From the NCBI GenBank assembly GCA_003263775.1, contig JYJJ01000034.1, positions 1-64,000 of the forward strand: 64,000 nt of DNA, read 5' to 3'. Source of the stretch: Vibrio maritimus (lineage in GTDB: Bacteria > Pseudomonadota > Gammaproteobacteria > Enterobacterales > Vibrionaceae). Positions 9,842 through 19,468 of the stretch are shown one piece after another (the stretch's first letter is position 1; each line of letters begins with the position of its first letter). A model generated the notes under the pieces. It worked only from the letters and a program-made list of their open reading frames with translations, made no database searches and was not told the DNA's origin. The translations under genes and the position numbers were made by a program.

Positions 9842-10741
9842 ATGGAAAAGATCGTTGCCACCAGCAGAGTGCTACTTGCCATTGCTATTTTGGCTCTGGC
9901 TTGGTCTATCTATACTTTCACCCTCGAAGCCAAACAAGTCAGAGTCGAGCTGCCCACCCTACTGACGCAAATCGACCAAACGGCGCAGCGCATTACACCA
10001 GTGGTGGAAGAAGTACAAAAAATCCAAGCTTTCATCCCAAGCATTCTTGAGCAGAGTGAGAAATACCAGCAAGCCATTCCAGAAGTGCTAGCAAGAGTTG
10101 ACGATATTAACCGTCAAATCCCGGTTATTCTCAATGAAGTTCAATCCGTCACAGCAGCAATTCCTCCGATTCTTGAACAATCAAATCAATGGCATAGTTC
10201 TTTACCTAGCCTTTTAGAGCAAGTTGAACAAACCAATAAGACGATCAGAGCCACCAACCAGCAAATTGCTGCCACCAACAAACAAGTCCCTGCCGTACTG
10301 GCCGAGAGTGAAGCACTGCGCGTCGCGATGCCAGAAGTGATTCGCCAAGCAGAATCTTTAGTAGAGCAAGCAGAACAAGCAGGACGTGAAGCCAGTAAAG
10401 GGGCGGTCACAGGAGTGATTGGCGGCATATTGTCATCGCCGTTTCAGCTTGTAGATTCGCTCACGTCACAAACCTTCGGGGTCGAAGATAAAAGCTTCTC
10501 CGACAAAGACCAACAACTACACAAGCAAGCGGTAGAAAGCCTCCTCCGTAACCCAAGCGCTGGACAAACCATTCCATGGAAAAATACCAGTAGTGGGAAT
10601 TCAGGTACCGTAAGTATCCAATCAACGACTCAAAATGGCAGCTCTAACTGCTATAGCATTTTAAGCCGACTCACCATAGCGAAAGGAACTGACAAAGGCA
10701 CTCACAGCATCGTCACAGAGCGTTGCGTGGTAAGCCAATAA
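9842..10741 (+). CDS. Membrane-anchored repeat coiled-coil protein with 17-kDa surface-antigen-like end
   Basis: Residues 7-27 form one membrane segment. Residues 36-175 are ten tandem units of 14 residues, most with proline at the third position followed by a hydrophobic pair (for example AIPEVLARVDDINR, QIPVILNEVQSVTA, AIPPILEQSNQWHS). One unit (134-147) lacks the proline. A glycine-rich stretch GAVTGVIGGIL near residue 190 may touch a membrane. The end (IPWKNTSSGNSGTV... with two cysteines) resembles the C-terminal domain of 17-kDa surface antigens. The ATG at 9842 has an AAGGAG site. It is followed after four bases by the GNAT gene, so the two are likely co-transcribed. Function unknown; a periplasm-spanning spacer is an inference. 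Confidence 0.75.
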   Translation: MEKIVATSRVLLAIAILALAWSIYTFTLEAKQVRVELPTLLTQIDQTAQRITPVVEEVQKIQAFIPSILEQSEKYQQAIPEVLARVDDINRQIPVILNEVQSVTAAIPPILEQSNQWHSSLPSLLEQVEQTNKTIRATNQQIAATNKQVPAVLAESEALRVAMPEVIRQAESLVEQAEQAGREASKGAVTGVIGGILSSPFQLVDSLTSQTFGVEDKSFSDKDQQLHKQAVESLLRNPSAGQTIPWKNTSSGNSGTVSIQSTTQNGSSNCYSILSRLTIAKGTDKGTHSIVTERCVVSQ

Positions 10742-10745
10742 CACT

Positions 10746-11270
10746 ATGAAAATACACTATATTAAAGATAGCTCCGTATCAGAAGAGCTGAACCAAGGGC
10801 TGATCACTATCCTTTGCAGCTGCTTTACTAAGCCTAGTGATAGTCGTTTTAAAACCCAACGCTTTTACAACGAGATGCCTCAGCATCGTTGGTACATAAC
10901 CGGCGATCATGCTCATCACGTTATCGCTCATCTCGCTGTTCACGAGAAGACCATCACTGCAGCAGGAAAAACAATCCCAATTGCCGGTGTTGCCGAGGTT
11001 TGTGTCCACCCAGACTATCGCAATCAAGGCTTAGCGAAAGCCTTAATTGAGGAAGCCCACCGATGGATGGAGCAACAGCCGTTTCATTACTCAGTACTGT
11101 TTGGTCGTGACGAAGTCTACACCTCGAGTGGTTACAAACGAGTCACCAACCTTTCGCTGCTTCCCGATGAGCCTTTGGCTCAGCCTACCCCGGTTTCAGT
11201 GATGGTCAAAGCGCTGAACCAGCACAGCTGGCCAAAGCGAACCGTACTACTTCCTGGTCTTACTTTCTGA
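10746..11270 (+). CDS. GNAT-family N-acetyltransferase
   Basis: This 174-residue protein carries the GNAT acetyl-CoA site: VCVHPDYRNQGLAKALIEEA, that is R-x-x-G-x-A after a conserved beta-strand. The C-terminal SSGYKRVTN block is also typical of the family. It starts four bases after the repeat protein and probably shares its transcript. The acceptor (protein, amine or antibiotic) is not predictable. Confidence 0.8.
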   Translation: MKIHYIKDSSVSEELNQGLITILCSCFTKPSDSRFKTQRFYNEMPQHRWYITGDHAHHVIAHLAVHEKTITAAGKTIPIAGVAEVCVHPDYRNQGLAKALIEEAHRWMEQQPFHYSVLFGRDEVYTSSGYKRVTNLSLLPDEPLAQPTPVSVMVKALNQHSWPKRTVLLPGLTF

Positions 11271-11382
11271 TGTTTTTCAAGTTGGCGGTGTAAACATAAT
11301 TTGTTAGGTGCCGTCAGTGATCGATAGCGATACCTCACCGTAACAGACGTCTGCGAATACAAACAAACAAAGGATCGCAGAT

Positions 11383-11877
11383 ATGAAGACTTTACTAACA
11401 CGTTCGTTTGCAGCAATGGTCGCGCTACTTCTATCCTTCTCAGCATTCGCTGATCATCATGGAATGAAAAAAGACATTGTTGACGTTGCCGCTGAGAACG
11501 GCTCTTTCACAACATTAGTGGCAGCAGTACAAGCAGCCGGACTGGTTGACACATTAAAAGGTGACGGCCCATTTACCGTGTTTGCACCTACCGATGACGC
11601 TTTCGCTAAACTGCCTGAAGGCACAGTCGAGTCTCTGCTCAAACCAGAGAACAAAGATAAGCTGGTAGCGATTTTGACCTACCATGTAGTGCCAGGAAAA
11701 GTGATGGCGGCGGATGTAATGGGGCTTGATAAAGCAACGACAGTGCAAGGCTCAGACATCATGATCACGAAAAGTGACGGCAAAGTCATGGTCGACAACG
11801 CGACTGTCGTGGCGACTGACGTCAAAGCGAAAAACGGTGTGATTCATGTCATCGATACGGTCATAATGCCAAAATAA
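11383..11877 (+). CDS. Exported fasciclin-domain protein
   Basis: A signal peptide (about residues 1-23, ending ...SAFA) precedes one FAS1 domain. The two FAS1 boxes are visible as [15 protein letters not shown] (near 65) and the C-terminal [16 protein letters not shown]1 domains act in adhesion or ligand binding at the cell surface or in the periplasm. The start follows AAAGGA. It is a single-gene unit with its own terminator. Confidence 0.92.
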   Translation: MKTLLTRSFAAMVALLLSFSAFADHHGMKKDIVDVAAENGSFTTLVAAVQAAGLVDTLKGDGPFTVFAPTDDAFAKLPEGTVESLLKPENKDKLVAILTYHVVPGKVMAADVMGLDKATTVQGSDIMITKSDGKVMVDNATVVATDVKAKNGVIHVIDTVIMPK

Positions 11878-11911
11878 ACACAAAGCAGATTTGACCAATT
11901 GCAGCATAGTA

Positions 11912-11942
11912 AGACCGGAGCCTGATGCTTCGGTCTTTACTA
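11912..11942 (+). terminator. Terminator of the fasciclin gene
   Basis: The stem AAGACCGGAGC / GCTTCGGTCTT contains one G-U pair and is followed by a short T run. It lies between convergent genes. Confidence 0.7.
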
Positions 11943-11959
11943 TTTAAGGACTTCGAGGT

Positions 11960-12528
11960 TTAACGAGAAGGTAAATCGTCCAGCATAGCGCCAATTAAAT
12001 TCTTCAGCTCTTCACGCTCTTCTGGATCATTGATTCGATTTTCAGTCGGCCCCTGAGCTAAGGCTCGCCATCTTGGAAATGCGCCTACTGAATCAAAGAC
12101 TGCGATGTACAAGCTGCCCTTCTCACTTTTCTGACCTGTCGAGTCAAACTGCACCCCAGTCTTAATTTGGGTGCTAGCAAATATTTGCTCATCATCCATT
12201 GCCGTTTCAGTTGCAATACCAAAATCAAGGTGCATCGTCGCAGCATGACCATCTTGAACCGCTATATAACCCTTAGATTTCAGCACGTCATCGATTTGCG
12301 ATTTTATGACAGAAAGGTAATGTTCGGCATCAAAGTCTTCAGAAACTCTCGCCACAGGCAAATTAGCGCGCCACGAATAGGTCACCGACCCCGACTGTGG
12401 TAAAAAACCAAAGTCTCCGGTTTTAGCGACACCATAAGAAAAGTTAAGGGGGCAGCCGGTTTGGTGGTCGTCGTACACCCCACCAAAGCCAAACTAGTGA
12501 GAACCAAGGTCATCACTGCATATTTCAT
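11960..12528 (-). pseudogene. DUF4136-type lipoprotein, one frameshift
   Basis: The first part (from the ATG at 12528) gives a lipoprotein signal with lipobox LVGC near residue 17, then breaks. The rest, in another frame, runs to 11960 and has the DUF4136 pattern (FLPQSGSVTYSWR..., later LKSKGY and a conserved C-terminal LNxLIxxML-like end). Adding one base to the run of five G on the + strand at 12448-12452 joins the two exactly. DUF4136 proteins are outer-membrane-associated lipoproteins of unknown function. It faces the fasciclin gene tail to tail. Confidence 0.75.
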
Positions 12529-12647
12529 AGACTGGTGCTCTATAGGCAGATGTTTCATAAACAAGTGTCCTGTGATTAAAGTCGGTTGCATAAAGACAAT
12601 AATGCACGAAAAAACAACAAGTTCAAATTTAACTCATCGCTTGATGA

Positions 12648-13352
12648 CTAGCGATAGACAGCCCGATAGGCGATCCCTTCCAGTCGGCGGCGTAGGTTCT
12701 GCGCTTGGCCTGATTGATGATCGTAGTTGGTGAGTACCGTTTCGACAGAAAAGTCGTCACCATACAAGGCATTGTTCAACTTGTCGTCTAATGTCATGTT
12801 GAAGGTGTCAATGCTACCACCAAAGTAAAGTCCTTTGTTTTGCGATACCATCATAGCGCTAATGCCGTTTGTACCGCCGACAACTTTACCGCTGACACCA
12901 TTTCCAATCGTCACGTCGGCTGTGCCGCCTATTTTGGTTGAACCAGACTGCAATTGCTCGACCACATCATCAGAAAGAATCACGCCCACACCGTTAATTT
13001 TCTGCGCGCCCGCTAATAAGCCAAACATCGCACTGCGGAATGTCACAAATACAGGCTCACTCCAGTGGTGTGCATCTCTGGTGAGCAAAATACCCTTGCC
13101 CCACTGCGCACCTAATAGAAAACCCGCTTGGCCACCTGATGGAAAGATCACGATGGCTTTGGCAACGCCAGTGACATTCTTCACAGATTCCCAATGCGAT
13201 ACTGAGTCGAACTCATCAATGTTTTGCGCTGCTTTGTCTAAGATAGCGTTCGCTTGCTCAATCATTTCTCGGTCATCAGAATAAGCGTGACTACTAATAA
13301 GCAATAGGGACGCGAAACATGACCAAATCCAGTGCTTTGATTTTAGAAACAT
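12648..13352 (-). CDS. YSC84/SYLF-domain lipid-binding protein, exported
   Basis: The ATG at 13352 opens a signal peptide (about residues 1-24). The rest is a SYLF (YSC84) domain: repeated glycine-rich strands such as KAIVIFPSGGQAGFLLGAQWGKGI and the GLYFGGS block. Bacterial members are periplasmic or outer-membrane-linked and are thought to bind lipids. A longer start at 13367 adds five unlikely residues. It is separated from the upstream methyltransferase by a terminator, so it has its own promoter. Confidence 0.85.
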   Translation of the reverse strand: MFLKSKHWIWSCFASLLLISSHAYSDDREMIEQANAILDKAAQNIDEFDSVSHWESVKNVTGVAKAIVIFPSGGQAGFLLGAQWGKGILLTRDAHHWSEPVFVTFRSAMFGLLAGAQKINGVGVILSDDVVEQLQSGSTKIGGTADVTIGNGVSGKVVGGTNGISAMMVSQNKGLYFGGSIDTFNMTLDDKLNNALYGDDFSVETVLTNYDHQSGQAQNLRRRLEGIAYRAVYR

Positions 13353-13389
13353 AATCAACCCATCCAAAAAACTAGCCTGCTAGCATAAC

Positions 13390-13418
13390 AAAAAAAGGTG
13401 GCACCAAAGGCACCACCT
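13390..13418 (-). terminator. Terminator after the methyltransferase gene
   Basis: On the - strand AGGTGGTGCC-TTT-GGTGCCACCT forms a 10-bp stem with two G-U pairs, followed by seven T. Confidence 0.8.
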
Positions 13419-13453
13419 ATTCGGAGATCAGATAATTAGTATTGAGTTTTACG

Positions 13454-14034
13454 TTACTTGCGGCCAACACCCATCAGCACTTTTTGTGGGCCTTTCGCTG
13501 ATTCAATTTCAAAAGCAATAGACACATCGACTTTTTCGAATCCAGCATTGAGGAGTACTTCTTTAGCACGCTTCTCCGTCATACCAAATCCTGCATCGTC
13601 ACTTTCAACCGCCCAGTCCCAATGAACAAACATGCCGAACTCATCCAGCAAGGTGTAGATCACATTAACGGTATCTTGAAGATTATCAACAAACCCACAA
13701 ACAGAAGACGCGACGACAAGATCGAACTGATTACGAAACGCAGGGTGTTGGGCAACGAGACCACGCGTTAACAAGTCCACGACTGGCTCTACGTTATCTA
13801 AGCCTTTTTTGTCTAGCTCTTCAATCATGCTTCAGAGCCATCCAGCGCGACAATATCTTTGGTCGTTGGTGACATTAATTGGCTCAAAAGGCCAGTACCA
13901 CAACCAAAATCTAAAACTGATTTACCTTTCAACGAGGTCATTTCTGAAAGCGCGTCATAGCATGACTGAGCAAAGACCGCCGTCGCCTCATTATTTTCCC
14001 ATGTCGCGGCGTACTCATCCCACTCGTTAGACAT
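13454..14034 (-). pseudogene. Class I SAM-dependent methyltransferase, one frameshift
   Basis: The first frame (from 14034) has motif I, VLDFGCGTGLLSQLM, and ends after ALDGSEA. The second frame continues with MIEELDKKGL and FDLVVASSVCGFV to the end. One added A in GCATGA near 13829 (GCAATG expected) makes one protein of about 193 residues. It resembles UbiE/Methyltransf_11-type enzymes; the substrate is unknown. It is divergent from the LysR regulator at 14209, which may control it. Confidence 0.82.
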
Positions 14035-14208
14035 AGTTTACTCCATTGTTTTGCTAGTGCTGAACATAATACAAGCACTTCATTTTAATCCTTGATGACT
14101 AGGCATAGATTAAACCAGAACGCCAAGCAATTCCTAGTGTTATCTTCGTATTCTTTGGCACACGTGCTATGATTTTTGTTCCCTTGATTTACTGGCGTTT
14201 TGCGATCA

Positions 14209-15093
14209 ATGTCTATCAATCTTTCTCAAATAGAAGCCTTCTGTGCCGTGGTTAGCGCAGGCTCCGTGTCCGAAGCAGCGCGAGTGCTAGACTGCAACCG
14301 AACCAAACTTAGCATGGCTATCAAAGCACTAGAGAAAGACCTAGACACCGATCTTTTTGTCCGTACAGGTAATAATGTTACTTTGTCAGAAACAGGGAAG
14401 GCGATCTATAAAGACTGCGAGAACCTGCTTGTCACCTCGGCTCGCATTCGACAAACCTGTGCTCAGGTATCTGGCGACTTTGCCACCGAACTGCGCATTG
14501 CTCATGATGACAGCCTGCCAGACCAAGTTTGGCAAGATCTCACATTGGAACTTAACCAGCGTTACCCTGCTCTATCACTCAACATTGTACTGGCCTCATC
14601 TGGTGATTTGGCCGACATCGTTGAAAAGAAACAGGTCGATTTCGCCTTTGGTGTTGATTTTGAACGAGAGGATGACCCAAGGCTCACCTACCAACCTCTT
14701 GGAAAAATTCGCATGATGTCGGTATGCCGAGCCGACCACAAGTTGTCGAAACTGCCTCGTGTCTCTGATGAAGTGTTGCGCGATGAGATGCAAGTGTCAC
14801 TCGCGTATCTCAACTTGCGAGACAATCCAGAGCTACTGCCTTTCTCATTGAAATACATTGGTTTTTCAAGCTTCGAATTTATGCTAAAAACCATCCTTTC
14901 TGAAGGTGCTTGGGGCGTTCTGCCAGAGCCACTTATCCGTCAGCTCCTACGTGAGCAAACACTGTCTGTCATCAAACATACTTATGGTCTAACCCAAGAA
15001 GATTTCTGTATGTTGACCTCATCGGGTATGTCCGAGCATCCTGCGATGACTTGGCTTGCCGACCAAGTCAGTGATTACTTGTTTACCTTCTAG
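14209..15093 (+). CDS. LysR-family transcriptional regulator
   Basis: This protein of about 294 residues has an N-terminal winged helix (IEAFCAVVSAGSVSEAARVLDCNRTKLSMAIK) and a substrate-binding-like C-terminal domain. The ATG at 14209 is preferred over an in-frame TTG at 14200. The recognition helix is unusual in having CNRTKLS where most LysR proteins have -SQPAVS-. It is divergently arranged with the methyltransferase gene. Confidence 0.88.
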   Translation: MSINLSQIEAFCAVVSAGSVSEAARVLDCNRTKLSMAIKALEKDLDTDLFVRTGNNVTLSETGKAIYKDCENLLVTSARIRQTCAQVSGDFATELRIAHDDSLPDQVWQDLTLELNQRYPALSLNIVLASSGDLADIVEKKQVDFAFGVDFEREDDPRLTYQPLGKIRMMSVCRADHKLSKLPRVSDEVLRDEMQVSLAYLNLRDNPELLPFSLKYIGFSSFEFMLKTILSEGAWGVLPEPLIRQLLREQTLSVIKHTYGLTQEDFCMLTSSGMSEHPAMTWLADQVSDYLFTF

Positions 15094-15288
15094 GCGCTCG
15101 TCCATTGAGGTAAGTGGCATCAGTGGGTGCCATTAATCCTGACAGCAAAAATAACATCATAACACTATGATTTTAAACAACATTAATAACTTACTTTATA
15201 TCAGCTTCCCCTCAGCGATGCAGTTAATGTTTGAATGTTAATCACCCCGGCGAAATAATGGCCTTAGTTCAAACAAAAGGTAAATCCC

Positions 15289-15966
15289 ATGTCTTCGCTA
15301 ACGCAACACAACGAATCATCAGTCTTGAGAGTATCAGCCATTATTGCTACTGGCTTCGCTGTCGCAGGCCTAGTGGTTGGTGTGTTGATGGGCTCGCTGG
15401 TCATCGCCTTTGACGGTGTTTATTCTCTAGTCAGCTTACTGTTAACTTTATTGTCACTGGCTGCTGCGCAGCAGCTAAAAAATCCAAACAGTCAGGCCTC
15501 AAAATACGGCCGTCAAACTGTTGAATCTATGGTCATTGCTATTAAAGCTGCGGTCATCTTGATGATTGTATTGGCATCGCTGTATTCTGCAGTCAGCTCG
15601 ATGTTTACCGGTGGTCGCCCAGTCGACACCACAGTCGCCACGTTATTCGGACTGTTTAATGTGATGGGTTGTGCCTATGCTTGGTGGTACATTGCTCGTA
15701 AAAACAAACAGATGAACGCTAATCTGATTGAAGCAGAAACCAAACAATGGCAAATGGACACGCTTCTTAGCGTAGCGGTTATGGCAGGCTTTATCTCAGC
15801 ATGGGCAATGGAATTTACCCCGTGGGCACACCTGAGTGTTTACGCCGACCCTATGATGATGATCCTGATGTCAGTGTACTTTATCAAAGTGCCTACTCAA
15901 ATGCTGATAGAGGCTTGTAAATCACTGTCACGCGCCAACAATGTCACTTTGGCAAGCAATTCATAA
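15289..15966 (+). CDS. Short cation-diffusion-facilitator-like membrane protein
   Basis: This 225-residue protein has about five or six membrane segments. It resembles the membrane part of CDF cation efflux proteins: FDGVYSLVSLLLTLLSL in the second segment keeps the D at the metal-site position, and WQMDTLLS with YADPMMM matches the later site segment. The cytoplasmic C-terminal domain of typical CDF proteins is missing, and the frame ends cleanly. The metal is unknown. The start follows AAAGGTAA. Confidence 0.75.
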   Translation: MSSLTQHNESSVLRVSAIIATGFAVAGLVVGVLMGSLVIAFDGVYSLVSLLLTLLSLAAAQQLKNPNSQASKYGRQTVESMVIAIKAAVILMIVLASLYSAVSSMFTGGRPVDTTVATLFGLFNVMGCAYAWWYIARKNKQMNANLIEAETKQWQMDTLLSVAVMAGFISAWAMEFTPWAHLSVYADPMMMILMSVYFIKVPTQMLIEACKSLSRANNVTLASNS

Positions 15967-15974
15967 GCGCGTTT

Positions 15975-16640
15975 TCAATCAGTCACATTTGGATGAGAGA
16001 GATGTTGATAGTTGGCAATCTCTCTCTTCAACCCTTTAAACGTTTCTATCGCCCCTTCTATCGTTAGCTGGTTGGCTAACCAATCCGGCAGAGCGCCGCC
16101 AACATCAGCAAAAGCCGTGTAAACTACAAACACCTGGTCGCCCTCCAGTTTTGTCAGCTCCCAACGAGAACGTACATTATCAATGCGAATATAGTCTGGT
16201 TGGGGCGCGAGGTAATCTGAAGCGTCGCTGATTTCAAGAACAAAGCGCTTCCCAGTCTGGTAGTAACGTGAATAAGTCACCATGTCTCGATTTTTGGCAG
16301 GCCAAGGGGCAGCGAAGGTGGTGTAAACAACATTTTCGTTAGGCGAAAGTTGCGCTAAGACTTGGGTTTGATCGACATTGTGTAACCAGTTGGGCACGTT
16401 ATTGGTGTCTTCAAATAGCCGAAGAAAAGCAGAAAACGTAATGGCTACATCCGCGTGCACGCGGATCTCTATCAAGCCACTTTGATGCTCACGTTTATAG
16501 AGGGTCACCGCATCTTGGTTATAACTCACTAACCAAGGCTTACCACTTGGAGCGGCGTGAGCGATCGCACTGTGCATCAGCCCGATAACCACCAGAACCA
16601 CCCAGCAAACATCTCTAATTATGCCAGTAACGCCTCGCAT
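15975..16640 (-). CDS. Exported START-domain protein
   Basis: A signal peptide (about residues 1-29, ending AHAA) precedes a single START-like lipid-binding domain of about 190 residues. Marks are FEDTNNVPNWLHNV, WPAKNRDMVTYSR and the final helix VGGALPDWLANQLTIEGAIETFKGLK. The protein is probably periplasmic and binds a hydrophobic ligand. It ends convergent to the CDF-like gene with only eight bases between. Confidence 0.85.
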   Translation of the reverse strand: MRGVTGIIRDVCWVVLVVIGLMHSAIAHAAPSGKPWLVSYNQDAVTLYKREHQSGLIEIRVHADVAITFSAFLRLFEDTNNVPNWLHNVDQTQVLAQLSPNENVVYTTFAAPWPAKNRDMVTYSRYYQTGKRFVLEISDASDYLAPQPDYIRIDNVRSRWELTKLEGDQVFVVYTAFADVGGALPDWLANQLTIEGAIETFKGLKREIANYQHLSHPNVTD

Positions 16641-16728
16641 TACGCTTTTTCCTTTTCAACAGCCGTATACCTATTACGATAGTTGAGAGAAAAGCGATTG
16701 CTGTTGCAGTTTGTTGGACCTACTTATC

Positions 16729-17646
16729 TTAAGCGCTAGCCGCTTCGGTATCGCTCTTACGCTCGCGCGTTGCCCATGCACACAGCAGCGAACCTAGCGT
16801 AACCAAAGCAACTCCTTTCCAGAACGACTGCGTCAACGCGACGGACAAATAAAGCGAAGAAAACACCGTAGAAAATACCGGCGTAAAGTAGGAGAACGTT
16901 GCAATGAGCACCATGTTGCCGCCGATAATTGCTTGATTCCACAACGCATACCCAGCGCCCATGATAATACCAGCGAGCAGTAGCGTCGAAACTGAAGAGA
17001 ACGTAAACACCATCTGATTTTCTTCACTCAATGCGTACTGTATCCACAGCGTGATCGAGGTCATCGCAAAAAACAGCACTATGGCATTTTTCCCGCCGCT
17101 CATCTTGGGGGTAATGTTGCAATACAGTGCCCAAATAAATGCCGCGGCGAATGCCATGGAATAGGTCAGCGGGTTCGTCGCCACATTATTTTTAACACCT
17201 TCGATAGAGAAAGACGCATCCCCGGAAATACACCAGACGACCCCAACAAAGGCCAGCACCACACTAGGGTAAACAAGAAGGTTTACTCGACGACCGCTCA
17301 TCGCCACTGCGAACAATACGGTTAGCGCCGGCCACAAGTAGTTAATCACCGCCATTTCCATCGCTTGCTGACGATCATTTGCCATCCCCAACGCAAGGGC
17401 AAGACAGATCTCATAACTGACAAACAGTCCACCACCAAGCAGCACGTAGCTAAGTCGATACTCGCCAATCTTTGGCCTACCCATCACCAACATCAGGGCG
17501 AGTGTGCTCACACTATACATTAACGCCGCGCCACCAATCGGGCCAAATAACTCGGCAATATCCCTTGTTAGCGCAATCACACAGCTCCAAAGCAAAATAG
17601 CCATAATCCCAAACAAGGTATATTTATTGGTGCCTAAACCTGCCAT
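16729..17646 (-). CDS. yddG: YddG-type aromatic amino acid exporter (DMT/EamA superfamily)
   Basis: This protein of about 305 residues has ten membrane segments in two EamA repeats. The N-terminal segment (GIMAILLWSCVIALTRDIAELFG followed by GPIGGAALMYSVS) closely follows E. coli YddG, an inner-membrane exporter of aromatic amino acids and methyl viologen. The ATG at 17646 follows GGAG; a start at 17682 would add twelve unlikely residues. It is a single gene. The substrate is transferred from the family. Confidence 0.85.
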   Translation of the reverse strand: MAGLGTNKYTLFGIMAILLWSCVIALTRDIAELFGPIGGAALMYSVSTLALMLVMGRPKIGEYRLSYVLLGGGLFVSYEICLALALGMANDRQQAMEMAVINYLWPALTVLFAVAMSGRRVNLLVYPSVVLAFVGVVWCISGDASFSIEGVKNNVATNPLTYSMAFAAAFIWALYCNITPKMSGGKNAIVLFFAMTSITLWIQYALSEENQMVFTFSSVSTLLLAGIIMGAGYALWNQAIIGGNMVLIATFSYFTPVFSTVFSSLYLSVALTQSFWKGVALVTLGSLLCAWATRERKSDTEAASA

Positions 17647-17850
17647 CAGTACTCCTAATATCCGGCAACTAAAAACGAGCAAGAATCGTTATAAGTAATT
17701 GTTATGCAACCTAGTCGATTTCAATTAGGCTATACTTAATTGCTATGAAATTTATCAGTAAAAACGTCAGCGACCCAGTGCAAATTCTACGATGAGCCGT
17801 TACACTCTCGCTGCATTTTTAGAACTTAATCGAATATCAGCACTTTAACT

Positions 17851-19386
17851 ATGCCCAACATTTTGTCCATCAAAAATTTCTTCGCTCTATTCCTCATTGT
17901 TACGTTGAGCGGGTGTGTCTCCTCCAGCATTGATCCGAGCAGATACGAAAAACAATCTTCCTACACCATCATCAATGATGAGCCCACCAAGCTAGACTCG
18001 TATTTCGAAAGAGAAGTAGCGTCCCACTCTCTGATTGATGAGACCGGATTCCATCCTTTAGATAAAGGTCACGATGCACTGCTCGCTCGACTAGCGATCA
18101 TCGAAACCGCTCAATCCAGCATCGACGTACAGTACTATATTTTCCGAGACGACGAAGCGGGCAACCTGATTGCGTGGCGACTATTCGAAGCCGCTGAGCG
18201 TGGCGTGCGCGTGCGCCTTTTGCTCGACGACATGCAAAAATACGACGACAACGATCTGATGCGCTTTAGTAGCCATCCCAATATCGAAGTACGTATGTTC
18301 AACCCGCATCATCTTCGCTCAGCGCGCGGCATTGCAATGCTCAGTGATTTTGAACGGCTAAACCACAGAATGCACAATAAGTCGCTGACTGTAGACGGGG
18401 TCGTATCCATCATTGGCGGGCGAAACGTGGGTAATGAATACTACTCCATTGAATCTACCGTTGAGTTTTCCGATCTAGATTTAATGATGGTGGGTAAAGC
18501 AGTGCGTCAAGTAAATCGCCAGTTCGATCTTTATTGGAACAGTGATTACAGTGCACCCATCGAGTGGATTGCACCTAACGAAGATCTTCGCTACACCGAC
18601 GCTGATGTCGATGCTTGGGTCAACGAGCTTGGTCTAGAAGCGAAATTCTCTGGTGGTCAATATGATTTCGCTAAACTCCCGCTCTACAACGATTTGGTCA
18701 ATGGTACGGTCGAGCTCTATTGGGGCATTGGTGATCTGCTTTACGATCTCCCCAATAAACCTGACAGCAAACAGAGTACACTTATCGACAGCCTAAATGC
18801 GGTACTTGAAGAGTCTGAAGCATCGCTGATATTCATCTCCCCTTACTTTGTACCAACGGAGCAAGGCACCAAAGAACTCATCGCAGCGGTGGAGCAGGGT
18901 CTAGAAGTGATCATCATTACTAACTCGTTGGCCTCTAATGATGTGTTTGCCGTGCATGGTTGGTACGCGAAATACCGTGAAGATCTGGTTGAAGGCGGCG
19001 TAAGCCTTTGGGAAGTGAAGTCCAATGCTGAAATCAAAAAGAACTGGAGCTTAACGGGCAGCAGTCGCTCAAGCCTTCACACCAAGGCGATGGTGATTGA
19101 TAGACGTAAAGTGTTTGTTGGTTCAATGAACCTAGACCCTCGTTCAGCCCATCTTAATACCGAAATGGGTGTTGTTATTGAGCAGCCTGAATATGCAGAG
19201 CTGGTCTACACAAGCATTCTAGAAGACATCCCTCAATCCGCTTACGAGTTAAGAATGGATGATGGCGACTTAGTATGGTTTGACCACACAACAGGGGAAA
19301 CCTTGACGTCTGAGCCAGATGCCAGCATTTGGCGCCGCATGGGCGCTTGGTTCAGCGGTATTTTGCCAATTGAAGAGCAGTTGTAG
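17851..19386 (+). CDS. Phospholipase D-family lipoprotein (cardiolipin synthase-like)
   Basis: This 511-residue protein begins with a lipoprotein signal (lipobox LSGC, C22). Two HKD motifs are visible: HNKSLTVDG near residue 175 and HTKAMVIDRRKVFVGS near 410, each followed by the usual G/S-N region (GGRNVGNE; SMNLDPRS). Both motifs are complete, so it should be active on phosphodiesters, for example phospholipid exchange or cleavage at the envelope. It is a single gene. Confidence 0.9.
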   Translation: MPNILSIKNFFALFLIVTLSGCVSSSIDPSRYEKQSSYTIINDEPTKLDSYFEREVASHSLIDETGFHPLDKGHDALLARLAIIETAQSSIDVQYYIFRDDEAGNLIAWRLFEAAERGVRVRLLLDDMQKYDDNDLMRFSSHPNIEVRMFNPHHLRSARGIAMLSDFERLNHRMHNKSLTVDGVVSIIGGRNVGNEYYSIESTVEFSDLDLMMVGKAVRQVNRQFDLYWNSDYSAPIEWIAPNEDLRYTDADVDAWVNELGLEAKFSGGQYDFAKLPLYNDLVNGTVELYWGIGDLLYDLPNKPDSKQSTLIDSLNAVLEESEASLIFISPYFVPTEQGTKELIAAVEQGLEVIIITNSLASNDVFAVHGWYAKYREDLVEGGVSLWEVKSNAEIKKNWSLTGSSRSSLHTKAMVIDRRKVFVGSMNLDPRSAHLNTEMGVVIEQPEYAELVYTSILEDIPQSAYELRMDDGDLVWFDHTTGETLTSEPDASIWRRMGAWFSGILPIEEQL

Positions 19387-19394
19387 CCTTCAAT

Positions 19395-19424
19395 GCGCTC
19401 TGAGGTAACAATGCTTCAGAGCGC
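19395..19424. terminator. Hairpin between convergent genes
   Basis: GCGCTCTGA and its complement form a 9-bp stem with a 12-base loop. There is no T run, so termination is possible but not certain. Confidence 0.45.
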
Positions 19425-19468
19425 CCACATTTCGTTCTCCTCAAACCAGCAGCTCAAATCTAGGCAAC

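Noticed and set aside
12835..13284. 149-residue frame opposite the YSC84 gene
   Set aside because: It is the antisense shadow of a clearly recognised exported protein; the proline/threonine-rich content is typical of such shadows.
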